A stretch of 21,451 nt of DNA from positions 1 to 21,451 of the forward strand of contig JAMCTA010000160.1 in assembly GCA_023381895.1 (NCBI GenBank), written 5' to 3'. Origin of the DNA: Chloroflexota bacterium (lineage in GTDB: Bacteria; Chloroflexota; UBA4733). The notes below the pieces were generated by a model, which searched no databases, was not told the origin of the DNA, and worked only from the letters and a program-made list of their open reading frames with translations. Shown here in pieces: positions 7,978 to 16,941 of the stretch (position 1 is its first letter; the number at the start of each line of letters is the position of its first letter). The position numbers and the translations under genes are program-made.

Positions 7978-8039
7978 GGGCAACGCGCCTCGACCAGTGC
8001 GAGTGGCGCACCGCGGGGTCAGCCGTCCCTAGTCTTCTA

Positions 8040-8051
8040 GAACAGATGTAC
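8040..8051. promoter_or_regulatory. LexA-like (SOS) box at the recA promoter
   Basis: GAACAGATGTAC differs by one base from the Gram-positive-type LexA consensus GAAC-N4-GTTC. It overlaps the last two bases of the recA -10 box and the expected transcription start, where a bound repressor would block initiation. The LexA type of this organism is not visible in the window. Confidence 0.55.
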
Positions 8052-8078
8052 TATACACTCTACCGCGCTGCCTGTCAA
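8050..8078 (-). promoter_or_regulatory. recA promoter
   Basis: On the minus strand TTGACA (8078-8073), a 17-bp spacer and TATAGT (8055-8050) form a near-consensus sigma-70 promoter. The start site would fall near 8043, giving a recA leader of about 190 nt. Confidence 0.75.
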
Positions 8079-8113
8079 GGGCGTAGCCATGCTGGCGCCT
8101 TTGCCAGTTACTG

Positions 8114-8136
8114 AGGCTCCTCTCCTGAGGAGGCTT
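8114..8136. terminator. Weak hairpin downstream of the short-chain dehydrogenase gene
   Basis: CTCCTC (8117-8122) and GAGGAG (8127-8132) form a stem with a 4-nt loop, extendable across one G:G mismatch to AGG/CTT. It lies about 50 bp past the stop of the gene at 8188. No T-run follows on the minus strand, so termination is uncertain. Confidence 0.3.
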
Positions 8137-8187
8137 CGGTGCCCTTCTACCGACGTGTCCTGCCAATCATTATTGCTCTCGCCAGGA

Positions 8188-9048
8188 TCACTGGGGGATC
8201 CGCCACCCCCCGCCGGTGTACAGCAACTGACCGGTTAGCCATCTCGCCTGGTGTGAGGCAAGGAAGACGATCACGTCGGCGACGTCGTCGGGCTGACCGA
8301 CGCGACGCAGGGGTGTGTCTCGGGCGATCTCGTCCTCGACCTCGGGGATGATGTAGCCCGTCTGGATCGGGCCGGGGGCGACGACATTGATGGTGATGCC
8401 GTACTTACCGAGCTCGACCGCGGCCGAGCGGCTATAGGATTCGATCGCGTGCTTACTCGCGGCGTAACTGACGTTGGCGACGTGAGCGTGCGCCGCGTCG
8501 GTGCTTAGGTTGATGATGCGCCCCCAGGTCGATCCTCGAGCTAGGTGGCGCTTGAGATACTCGACCATCAGCAAAGCGCAAGCCCGAGCGTTGATAGCGA
8601 AGTGGAGGTCGATGCCTTCGGCGCTGGTCAAATGGACGCGCCCAGTGACGAGAGCAGGGTCGAAGGTTTCAGGGGTGCAGTGGGTGTGGTTGGCGACAAG
8701 GATCTCGACCGGTCCCAGCTCGATCTCGCAGTGGTCGAAGAGGCGCGGAATGTTCTCGGGATCGGCGAGATCCATCTCGAAAGCGGTAGCGATACCCCCG
8801 CGCGAGCGAATCTCGTCGACAAGCGGCTCGGGGGACTGCTCCTGGTGGGCACGGTAGAGGATGTCACCGCCGATTCCCGCCTCCCGCGCCTGGGCTAGCT
8901 CCTCAGGCGAGTAGGGACAGGGCGCACGATAATAGGCAATGAAGACGCGACACGCTTGTGCTGCGAAGGCGCGAGCCGTAGCCGCTCCGATGCCGTGGTT
9001 GGCACCAGTAATCAGGACAACGCGTTCAGCGAGGCCAGGATCGATCAT
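8188..9048 (-). CDS. Short-chain dehydrogenase/reductase with an insertion after the second strand
   Basis: An NAD(P)-dependent SDR of 286 residues. It shows the cofactor motif TGANHGIG at 14-21, N154 and the catalytic S183, Y196 and K200 (YAASK). The usual NNAG motif reads ANHT (120-123). Residues about 42-75 form an extra segment (from RAPCPYSPEEL to YRAHQEQSPEP) longer than in a classical FabG-like SDR, close to the site that selects NAD or NADP. The C-terminus (TGQLLYTGGGW) is typical. The ATG at 9048 follows GAGAGGA at a good distance. It is divergent from the MMSDH-like gene, so the two may share a pathway, but the substrate is unknown. Confidence 0.85.
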   Translation of the reverse strand: MIDPGLAERVVLITGANHGIGAATARAFAAQACRVFIAYYRAPCPYSPEELAQAREAGIGGDILYRAHQEQSPEPLVDEIRSRGGIATAFEMDLADPENIPRLFDHCEIELGPVEILVANHTHCTPETFDPALVTGRVHLTSAEGIDLHFAINARACALLMVEYLKRHLARGSTWGRIINLSTDAAHAHVANVSYAASKHAIESYSRSAAVELGKYGITINVVAPGPIQTGYIIPEVEDEIARDTPLRRVGQPDDVADVIVFLASHQARWLTGQLLYTGGGWRIPQ

Positions 9049-9063
9049 CAGAGCATTCCTCTC

Positions 9064-9098
9064 AGCAGACCGCCGCGATAGGGTGTAGACAGTCTGCT
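9064..9098. repeat. Inverted repeat in the SDR/MMSDH divergent gap
   Basis: AGCAGAC (9064-9070) and GTCTGCT (9092-9098) form a perfect 7-bp inverted repeat with 21 nt between, in the 129-bp gap between the divergent genes. The second arm also lies in the small dyad AGAC-A-GTCT (9088-9095 region). It could be an operator serving both genes. I found no convincing promoter hexamers here. Confidence 0.3.
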
Positions 9099-9177
9099 AT
9101 CCTACCTCTACTGAGCTACCGATTCTCTCGCGATTTCTGACCAACTCTGAGAGTCCAGTAGTGAGGAGCAGATCACT

Positions 9178-10656
9178 GTGGAAACTGTCATCGAACAGCA
9201 CGCTGCAGAGGCTGTGCGGAGCATTCAGAACTTCGTCGGAGGCCAGTGGTCGAGATCAAGTGCTGCAGAGTCGCTCCCAGTGACGAACCCGGCCACCGGG
9301 GCGGTGCTCGCACACGTCCCGCTCTCGAATGCGCACGATGTCGACGTCGCAGTGCAGGCTGCCTACGCCGCCTTCCCTGCCTGGCGGGCCACTCCGCCGG
9401 TCGAGCGGGGCCGCATCTTGTTTGCAGTGCGCGACCGGATGGAAGCTCACTTCAATGAGCTTGCGCATCTCGTTACGGAGGAGCACGGCAAGACGCTCGA
9501 CGATGCGCGTGGCTCCGTGCGCCGGGCCATTGAGAACGTGGAGGTGGCGGCCGGGATTCCATCGCTGATGATGGGCTACGGTCTGGAAGATGGCGCTGCT
9601 CGGGGCATTGATGAAGAAGTGATTCGCCAGCCGCTTGGCGTGTTCGCGGCTATCTGCCCGTTCAACTTCCCGATCATGGTGCCGTTCTGGTTCTGGCCTT
9701 ATGCCATCGCCACGGGGAACACTTTCATCGTCAAGCCCTCAGAACAGGTGCCGCTCGCGATGGCCTGTGTTTTCGAGTTGCTCGAAGATGTAGGGTTTCC
9801 TCCTGGGGTGCTCAACCTCGTCCACGGAAGTCGTGAAACCGTAGAAGCGCTCATCGACCATCCTCTGGTGCGCGGTGTTTCTTTTGTTGGGTCGACCCCG
9901 GTAGCGAAGGCGGTGTATGCGCGGGCAGCGGCACGTGGCAAGCGTGTTCAGGCTCAAGGTGGGGCTAAGAACGTGCTCGTCATCATGCCCGATGCTGTGC
10001 TGGACAAGACAATTGCCAACGTCATAGGTTCGTGCTTCGGATCGGCCGGACAGCGCTGTCTGGCTGGCTCACTGATCATCACCGTGGGTAATGTCCACGA
10101 GCGCTTCGTGGCAGCCCTTCGAGACGCCGCTAAGGCCCTGCGTGTTGGGAACGGCTTGGAGGAGGGCACCGACGTGGGACCAGTGATCTCAGAGCGCGCC
10201 CGCGAGCGCATCAGTGGTGCTATAGCGCGTGGTGTCGAAGAGGGGGCGCACCTTGTGTTGGATGGCCGGGAGAATCCGGCTGCTGGCGGATGCTTCCTGG
10301 GGCCGACCATCTTTGAGGGCGTGCGTCCGGACATGACAGTTGCTCGCGAGGAGATCTTCGGCCCGGTTGTTGGCATCGTGCACGTGGAGAGCCTGGGGGA
10401 AGCACTCGCCGTCATTGCGGCCAGCCCTTACGGCAATGCAGCATCGATCTTCACACAGGATGGCGCTGCCGCGCGAACCTTTCGCTACTACGCTCCGGTT
10501 GGCAACGTAGGTATCAACGTTGGGGTAGCGGCGCCGATGGCTTACTTTCCCTTCTCGGGTGCCAAGGAGTCGTTCTTCGGGACCCTCCATGCGCAGGGCC
10601 GGGACGCGATCGACTTCTACTGCGAGCGCAAGGTCGTGATCACCCGCTGGTTCTGA
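9178..10656 (+). CDS. mmsA: Methylmalonate-semialdehyde dehydrogenase-like CoA-acylating aldehyde dehydrogenase
   Basis: MMSDH converts (methyl)malonate semialdehyde to propionyl-CoA or acetyl-CoA with NAD+ and CoA, at the end of valine and inositol catabolism. The 492-residue protein has the family hallmark CPFNFPIMVPFWFWPYA (160-176), KPSEQVP (186-192), the NAD-site GSTPVA (238-243) and the catalytic C294 in GSAGQRCLAGS. The general-base Glu found in hydrolytic aldehyde dehydrogenases is absent; the strand reads VQAQGGAKN, as expected for CoA-dependent members. The GTG at 9178 has GAGGAG at 9163-9168. Inositol use would fit the IolE-like gene nearby, but iolC, iolD and iolB are not seen here. 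Confidence 0.9.
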   Translation: METVIEQHAAEAVRSIQNFVGGQWSRSSAAESLPVTNPATGAVLAHVPLSNAHDVDVAVQAAYAAFPAWRATPPVERGRILFAVRDRMEAHFNELAHLVTEEHGKTLDDARGSVRRAIENVEVAAGIPSLMMGYGLEDGAARGIDEEVIRQPLGVFAAICPFNFPIMVPFWFWPYAIATGNTFIVKPSEQVPLAMACVFELLEDVGFPPGVLNLVHGSRETVEALIDHPLVRGVSFVGSTPVAKAVYARAAARGKRVQAQGGAKNVLVIMPDAVLDKTIANVIGSCFGSAGQRCLAGSLIITVGNVHERFVAALRDAAKALRVGNGLEEGTDVGPVISERARERISGAIARGVEEGAHLVLDGRENPAAGGCFLGPTIFEGVRPDMTVAREEIFGPVVGIVHVESLGEALAVIAASPYGNAASIFTQDGAAARTFRYYAPVGNVGINVGVAAPMAYFPFSGAKESFFGTLHAQGRDAIDFYCERKVVITRWF

Positions 10657-10732
10657 TGCAGAGTCGCTCGCGAGAGGGCTGTGGTGCGCCTGTGCCGGAG
10701 TCAGAAGCTGCCGTTCGCTGTGGCTGGCGGGC

Positions 10733-11494
10733 TCAGAACCAGGTACGGCCACCATCGGTGTTGATGATGACAGCGTTGAGCTGACTCGACTCGTCGCTGG
10801 CGAGGAAGAGCACCGCGTTGGCGGCGTCCTGGGGTAGCTGGATACGGCCTGTTGGTAAGGCTGTGCCCTGCTGGCGCAACCAGGCCTCGTCGTGGCCTTC
10901 CTGGGCTTGGGTGGCGAGCTCGCCTTCGGTCAGCACCCAACCCGGAATGACGTAGTTGACCCGAATTTGGTCGCGGGCGTAGGTGCGCGCCAGTGTTCGT
11001 GTGAGTGTAAGTAACGCACCCTTGGTCGCTGCGTAAGCTACAAGATCTCCTGACCCGCAGAGGCCGTGGATCGAGCCGATGTTGATGATGCTTCCACCTC
11101 CACCCCGTTGCATCACCGGGATGGCGTGTTTGGAGAGGAAGAGCGGCCCGTAGAAGTTGATGTGGAAGAGGCGGTCAAGAACATCGGTGGTGGTATCTGC
11201 GAGGGAGTAGCGCGGGTAGATACCGGCACAGTTGACCAGGATATCGAGACGCCCGAACGCTCGCATTGTCTCCGCGACAGCTTCAGTGCACACCGCTTCC
11301 TCGCCGATGTCGCCCTGAAAGAGCTGGGCTTGACCTCCGGCAGCAGTGATCGCCGCAGAGGTGGCCGCCCCGGTTGGCGCGCGATCGAGCACGAGTACCT
11401 GCGCCCCTTCGCGGGCGAGCGTAAGGGCGCAAGCGCGACCGATGCCGCTGCCAGCACCTGTGACCAGTGCGACCTTGCCGGCGACTCTACCCAT
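10733..11494 (-). CDS. Short-chain dehydrogenase/reductase (classical, FabG-like)
   Basis: A 253-residue classical SDR with TGAGSGIG at 12-19, acidic D37 after strand 2 (LVLDRAP, which favours NAD over NADP), NCAG at 88-91, N113, and the catalytic S141, Y154 and K158 (YAATK). It ends with the usual NTDGGRTWF. The ATG at 11494 gives the normal N-terminus, but the only purine stretch (AAGG) touches the start codon, so the start is uncertain. A GTG at 11548 would add 18 residues. It is convergent with the MMSDH-like gene, 76 bp away. The substrate is unknown; sugar or polyol oxidation is plausible from the context. Confidence 0.87.
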   Translation of the reverse strand: MGRVAGKVALVTGAGSGIGRACALTLAREGAQVLVLDRAPTGAATSAAITAAGGQAQLFQGDIGEEAVCTEAVAETMRAFGRLDILVNCAGIYPRYSLADTTTDVLDRLFHINFYGPLFLSKHAIPVMQRGGGGSIINIGSIHGLCGSGDLVAYAATKGALLTLTRTLARTYARDQIRVNYVIPGWVLTEGELATQAQEGHDEAWLRQQGTALPTGRIQLPQDAANAVLFLASDESSQLNAVIINTDGGRTWF

Positions 11495-11594
11495 CCTTGT
11501 GACTGCTTTCTGACTCTCGACAGCTGCCAGCGCGGGGGAGAATACCACGATCAGATGGTGCCTGACTCTCTACTCGACTATGTTGCCCTATAGC

Positions 11595-11614
11595 CGCGAT
11601 CGGGAGGAATCGCG
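11595..11614. repeat. CGCGAT/ATCGCG hairpin between typA and the SDR gene
   Basis: CGCGAT (11595-11600) and ATCGCG (11609-11614) form a perfect 6-bp stem with loop CGGGAGGA. It sits in the 250-bp gap after typA and before the SDR start, and may help to end the typA transcript. No T-run is present. Apart from this hairpin I see nothing clear in the gap. Confidence 0.3.
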
Positions 11615-11744
11615 TGGTAGCGGTCCTCACTAGGCTTGAGTTGTCAGCAGTGCGCGCTGCCGGTGGAGGAGAGCCGGTGCGGGCAGGATACGGCTCCAGC
11701 CTACCAGACCAGTGTTTTGCTATCGCTGCGGGAATGGATGCGCC

Positions 11745-13607
<1,863 letters not shown>

Positions 13608-13614
13608 GTTGAAA

Positions 13615-13673
13615 CCTCTCAGCACAATTGCGAGAGGGGCCGCTGCCCGCTCTGGCGGCAACGGCCCCTCTCG
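13615..13673 (-). promoter_or_regulatory. typA leader hairpin with possible Shine-Dalgarno switch
   Basis: In the transcript, CGAGAGGGGCCG (13673-13662) pairs perfectly with CGGCCCCTCTCG (13642-13631): 12 bp, with a 19-nt loop that can fold further. The Shine-Dalgarno sequence GAGAGG (13620-13615) repeats the start of the first arm, so the second arm's CCTCTC could pair with it instead. This would be a two-state leader. The hairpin is seen directly; a regulatory role is inference. Confidence 0.55.
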
Positions 13674-13704
13674 GACGAAACACGTTCTTCTCTTTACACT
13701 GAGC

Positions 13705-13710
13705 ACTATA
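13705..13710 (-). promoter_or_regulatory. Candidate -10 box of typA
   Basis: TATAGT on the minus strand, about 95 bp upstream of the typA start and just before the leader hairpin. No good -35 is seen at 17 bp; the operator-like repeat at 13716-13738 occupies that place. Confidence 0.45.
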
Positions 13711-13715
13711 CCGCG

Positions 13716-13738
13716 TGATCGCTCCCTGCAGGCGATCA
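13716..13738. promoter_or_regulatory. TGATCGC-N9-GCGATCA operator-like inverted repeat
   Basis: A perfect 7-bp inverted repeat with a 9-nt spacer; the spacer and second arm also contain the palindrome CCTGCAGG (13725-13732). It lies in the divergent gap between typA and the secreted glycosidase gene, right where a typA -35 would be, so a bound protein could act on typA or on both genes. Confidence 0.45.
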
Positions 13739-13818
13739 TATCTCCCGCGTCCGAAGGGGGAGGCGTAACCGGAGGGATCTCCCGTCGTTCCCATCTGCAG
13801 GGTGAAGGGAGAACGTGC

Positions 13819-15960
13819 TTGACCAGCCTACGGGTGTCACGAGTCGTGTGGGCGAGCTTGCTCCTGCTGGCGATGGTCATCGGTCAGGGAGCATCGCCAG
13901 CGGAAGCGAGCTCGAATCCCGCCCCCTTCTGGGGAATCGTTCAGGCGTATGAGGATACGAGCCGGGCGATACAGGCGGGGGCGCAATGGGAGCGGATCGT
14001 GTTCCATTGGGACGCCTACCAGCCGGCTGGTCCAAGCGATTGGACAACGGGGAATGCCCAAATCCCCGGCTACGTTCCTGATTCGCTCATTCAGTCGCAA
14101 CTCAACGCCGGCCTGAGTCTCGTTGGCGTGGTGTTGAGCACACCGGGCTGGGCTGGGCGAGACAACTCCGGCACGATCGCTGTGCCGAAGAATCTCACGC
14201 TCCCCTACAATGATCCGGAGAACTACTGGGGTCGATTCATGGCGCGTCTGGCAGCACAGTATCGCGGGCGCATCGATACCTGGATCATCGGTAATGAGCC
14301 TGACATGACCGATACCGTTCCCCACACCTGGAATGGCTCGGTGCAGGACTACTACAACTACTTGAAGACGGCTTATCTCGCAATCAAGTCCGTGAATCCG
14401 CAGGCGATGGTCGTGATGGCTGGCATGACCTACTGGTTCGACCATCAGTTCAACCGACCGCTCTACCTCAACCGCGTGCTCGACATCGACGTTGCTGATC
14501 CCACGGCTGCCAGCCATAGTTACTACTTCGATGCTGTTGATGCACACACCTATGGCAACCCACTCAATAGCTACGCCGAGGTGATGCTCTTCCGAGAGGC
14601 GCTCGCGGCGCACGGTATCTACAACAAGGAAGTGTGGGAATCTGAGGCAAACGTCGTCCCGAATAACGATCCGGCCTCCTCCCAGCCGCAGGGCCCATTC
14701 CGAGCTACCCTGGATCAGCAAGCAAGCTACATGATCGAGGCTCCGGCACTCGCACTCGCCGCTGGTGTCGACCGGTTCTCGGTGTACAAGATGACGGATA
14801 CCAGCGGTGAGCCCGGCGGAGCGCTCTACGGTCTTGAGCGCGATAATGGCTCATTGCGGCCGGCATACTATGCCTACGCTTTCGCAACCCACACCTTTGC
14901 CGGTGTCGACGGGGCCACGTATTCATGGTCTGGCAGCGCAATGCCACCGAGTGCGGAGCAGGTGCAGTCGGTGCTTGACAGTGACGCTGGACGTACCCAG
15001 TTCGTGTGGCCTGGCACCGTCAATAAGGTAACGATGCGCCGTGGTGCTGACCGTATCATTGTGCTCTGGAATGCCTCCCCGAACCCAGTTACGGCTTCAG
15101 TCGCCGTCTTCTCCGGGCAGGTCACCTCCTTTGACAAGCTGGGCAACGCGCAGCCGCTTCCTCAGCCGGTCAATGGCCAGTGGCAGTTCGCGCTGCAGCC
15201 CTCGAGCGACAACACCGATCCCCGTGACCCATCGCTATATCTGGTTGGTGGCAGTCCAGTGATCCTGGTGGAGCGGGGGGTGTTTGCCGGGGTGCCAGCA
15301 CCGAGTGCGTCTGACATAGTAGTGCCGGATGGCCACTTCTACCGCCAGGCTAATGGACGGAGTGGCGCGGGAAGCCTCGGCTTTGCCATCACGAACAGCG
15401 GCGGTGCACCGTTCTGGAGCGACTTCACACAGCACGGGGGCATCACCGCGCTGGGCTACCCATCCTCGCGGCGCTTCACCAGCGGCGGGTTTGTGTACCA
15501 AGCGACTCAGCGTGAGCTCCTCCAGTGGGCGCCCGGGAGCGTGCGTGCCGTCTTTGCCAATGTATTCGACCAGCTGGCGGCGGCAGGAAAGGATCCCTGG
15601 CTGCAAGCAATGTGGATGGTGCCTCCAAGCAGAGACTGGTCGGTTGATGCGGAGAAGAGCTGGCCGGCCATCGAGCAGAATCACCTGGCTCTGCTTGATC
15701 AGGATGCAGCCTTGAAGGCCGCCTACTACGCCGACAGCAACTGGTTGGAGGACTATGGGCTGCCGATGGCTCTTCAAGACGAGGGGCCAGCAGTGGTGCT
15801 GCGCTGCCAGCGCGCGGTGTTCCAGCACTGGAAGGTGGCCAATCCAGCAGCGGGCATTCAAGCCGGGGCAGTGACGATGGCACTTGGTGGCGATATGGCC
15901 AAGCAGGGTGGGCTCATCCCCGTGAGTGCGGCGCTGCCGGTGGCGGCGCTCCTTCCCTAG
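13819..15960 (+). CDS. Secreted clan-A glycoside hydrolase-like protein with C-terminal LGYP-type module
   Basis: A 713-residue exported protein. The signal peptide is about residues 1-30 (VVWASLLLLAMVIGQG, cleavage near AEA-SS). A TIM-barrel glycosidase-like domain follows (about 35-365) with the likely acid/base E160 in WIIGNEPD and a nucleophile in VWESEANV (E274 or E276), as in GH39-type clan-A enzymes. A beta-rich region (about 400-485) comes next. Residues 500-590 hold a module with GGITALGYPSSRRF and GGFVYQATQRELLQW, similar in style to LGFP-type wall-associated repeats. The TTG at 13819 follows GAAGGGA at a good distance; upstream in-frame sequence is antisense to typA. Polysaccharide cleavage is inferred; the substrate is unknown. 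Confidence 0.75.
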   Translation: MTSLRVSRVVWASLLLLAMVIGQGASPAEASSNPAPFWGIVQAYEDTSRAIQAGAQWERIVFHWDAYQPAGPSDWTTGNAQIPGYVPDSLIQSQLNAGLSLVGVVLSTPGWAGRDNSGTIAVPKNLTLPYNDPENYWGRFMARLAAQYRGRIDTWIIGNEPDMTDTVPHTWNGSVQDYYNYLKTAYLAIKSVNPQAMVVMAGMTYWFDHQFNRPLYLNRVLDIDVADPTAASHSYYFDAVDAHTYGNPLNSYAEVMLFREALAAHGIYNKEVWESEANVVPNNDPASSQPQGPFRATLDQQASYMIEAPALALAAGVDRFSVYKMTDTSGEPGGALYGLERDNGSLRPAYYAYAFATHTFAGVDGATYSWSGSAMPPSAEQVQSVLDSDAGRTQFVWPGTVNKVTMRRGADRIIVLWNASPNPVTASVAVFSGQVTSFDKLGNAQPLPQPVNGQWQFALQPSSDNTDPRDPSLYLVGGSPVILVERGVFAGVPAPSASDIVVPDGHFYRQANGRSGAGSLGFAITNSGGAPFWSDFTQHGGITALGYPSSRRFTSGGFVYQATQRELLQWAPGSVRAVFANVFDQLAAAGKDPWLQAMWMVPPSRDWSVDAEKSWPAIEQNHLALLDQDAALKAAYYADSNWLEDYGLPMALQDEGPAVVLRCQRAVFQHWKVANPAAGIQAGAVTMALGGDMAKQGGLIPVSAALPVAALLP

Positions 15961-16020
15961 TGCCGCGCAGCAGGCGGAGTCCACGTGTGTCCTGACGGTG
16001 AGCTCTATGGACCGTGATAC

Positions 16021-16791
16021 CTACGCTGGGCCGCCTTCGGACCTACTCAGCTCCTTGATCCGTGCTTCGAGTGCCGGGAGCTGCTCGTACTCTTCGTGGA
16101 GAATCTTGAAGCAACGCTCGAGGTAGAGCTCAGTAAGGCGATCAGCTGTCGCATCATCTCGCTGGGCGGCGCCTAGGAGGTCGTCGATGCGGTACTTGGG
16201 AGAGAGTAGTGACGCAAGGGCAGTAATCTGACGCCTCGCCTCGGCAGCGTGGTAGATATCGTGCCCGCTCACGGCGTAGCGGAGCTTTCCTACCAGCTTG
16301 CTGAGTTCACTCAGCTGTTCACCTTCGGTGAGGGCTTGAAAAGCAGTAAGCTCATCAGCCGAGAGGCTCTGCACCTCCTGAGCGACTACAGCCGGCGTTT
16401 CCGGGACTGTGCGGAGGTAGGCAACATAGGCGTCGTGATACCGCTGGGCGGCTTCGGCCGTTACAAGCATTAAGCGATCGACTGCTTGTGTGTCGACGGC
16501 ACCGCCATCGAGGAGATCGTCGCCGCGGGCTTCAGCGAGGCGGCGTACCGCGACTTCGCTGTCGAGACGCTCAGGAATGGGCGGCATAGGGACGGCAGCG
16601 GCGGCAGATTGCGGAGCCATCGCTGCAAACGAAGCGAACATCGGAGGCAGATACTTGGTGAAGTCCATCGTGATTGGTGTGACCACGAGGTACGTCGCCC
16701 AGACCCCGGGGTCGCCACGCTCAGAGCGGAGGAGTAAGAGCGCGTGCCCTCGCGGCGCGCTTGGGTTTCCTAGGAGATAAGTGAACGGCAT
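16021..16791 (-). CDS. Protein of unknown function (256 aa)
   Basis: I do not recognise this protein. It starts MPFTYLLGNPSAPRGHALLLL and shows a compact N-terminal part (1-55, with WATYLVVTPITMDFTKYLPP) resembling a small beta-sheet domain. An Ala/Pro-rich linker (about 56-73) and a helical, charged C-terminal half (75-256) follow, with predicted coiled-coil-like character near 220-250. No signal peptide or membrane segment is evident, so it is probably cytoplasmic. The ATG at 16791 is chosen because upstream in-frame sequence is basic and lies across the divergent promoter; there is no clear ribosome binding site. It is convergent with the glycosidase gene and divergent from the lipoprotein gene. 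Confidence 0.68.
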   Translation of the reverse strand: MPFTYLLGNPSAPRGHALLLLRSERGDPGVWATYLVVTPITMDFTKYLPPMFASFAAMAPQSAAAAVPMPPIPERLDSEVAVRRLAEARGDDLLDGGAVDTQAVDRLMLVTAEAAQRYHDAYVAYLRTVPETPAVVAQEVQSLSADELTAFQALTEGEQLSELSKLVGKLRYAVSGHDIYHAAEARRQITALASLLSPKYRIDDLLGAAQRDDATADRLTELYLERCFKILHEEYEQLPALEARIKELSRSEGGPA

Positions 16792-16898
16792 CTCAGTATG
16801 CGATCCACATCGAGTGCTTCTGCCTCTCCACCGCCACATAGTGAGCGGCTCTTCCGTCAGCATAGCAGATGTCTCACGCGCGGCTCCGTTGCGTGGGG

Positions 16899-16907
16899 TG
16901 GTATACT
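16899..16907 (+). promoter_or_regulatory. Extended -10 promoter of the lipoprotein gene
   Basis: TGGTATACT is a perfect extended -10 element (TGN-TATACT). A start near 16914 would leave a 28-nt leader before the ATG. No -35 is recognisable, which extended -10 promoters do not need. Confidence 0.55.
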
Positions 16908-16941
16908 GCGCGCCCTGACGAATCGAATCGTTAGGGTGGGC

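Larger units (their letters stand above)
7854..8187. other. 334-bp gene-free stretch: recA leader and promoter, SDR gene 3' side
   Basis: From left to right this holds the recA leader (7854 to about 8043) with a long-range inverted repeat, a LexA-like box, the recA promoter, and a hairpin downstream of the short-chain dehydrogenase gene. No conserved coding frame was recognised; the frames that are open here look like leader or shadow sequence. Confidence 0.7.

Noticed and set aside
10657..10732. Terminator between the MMSDH-like and SDR genes
   Set aside because: No stem longer than a short palindrome (CTCGCGAG) is seen, so none is claimed.
13608..13880. N-terminal extension of typA up to an ATG at 13880
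   Set aside because: The sequence covers the promoter, operator-like repeat and leader hairpin, is not family-like, and GTG 13607 has a proper ribosome binding site.
16798..16941. Upstream extension of the lipoprotein gene
   Set aside because: It spans the extended -10 promoter, and the signal sequence and lipobox fit a start at 16942.
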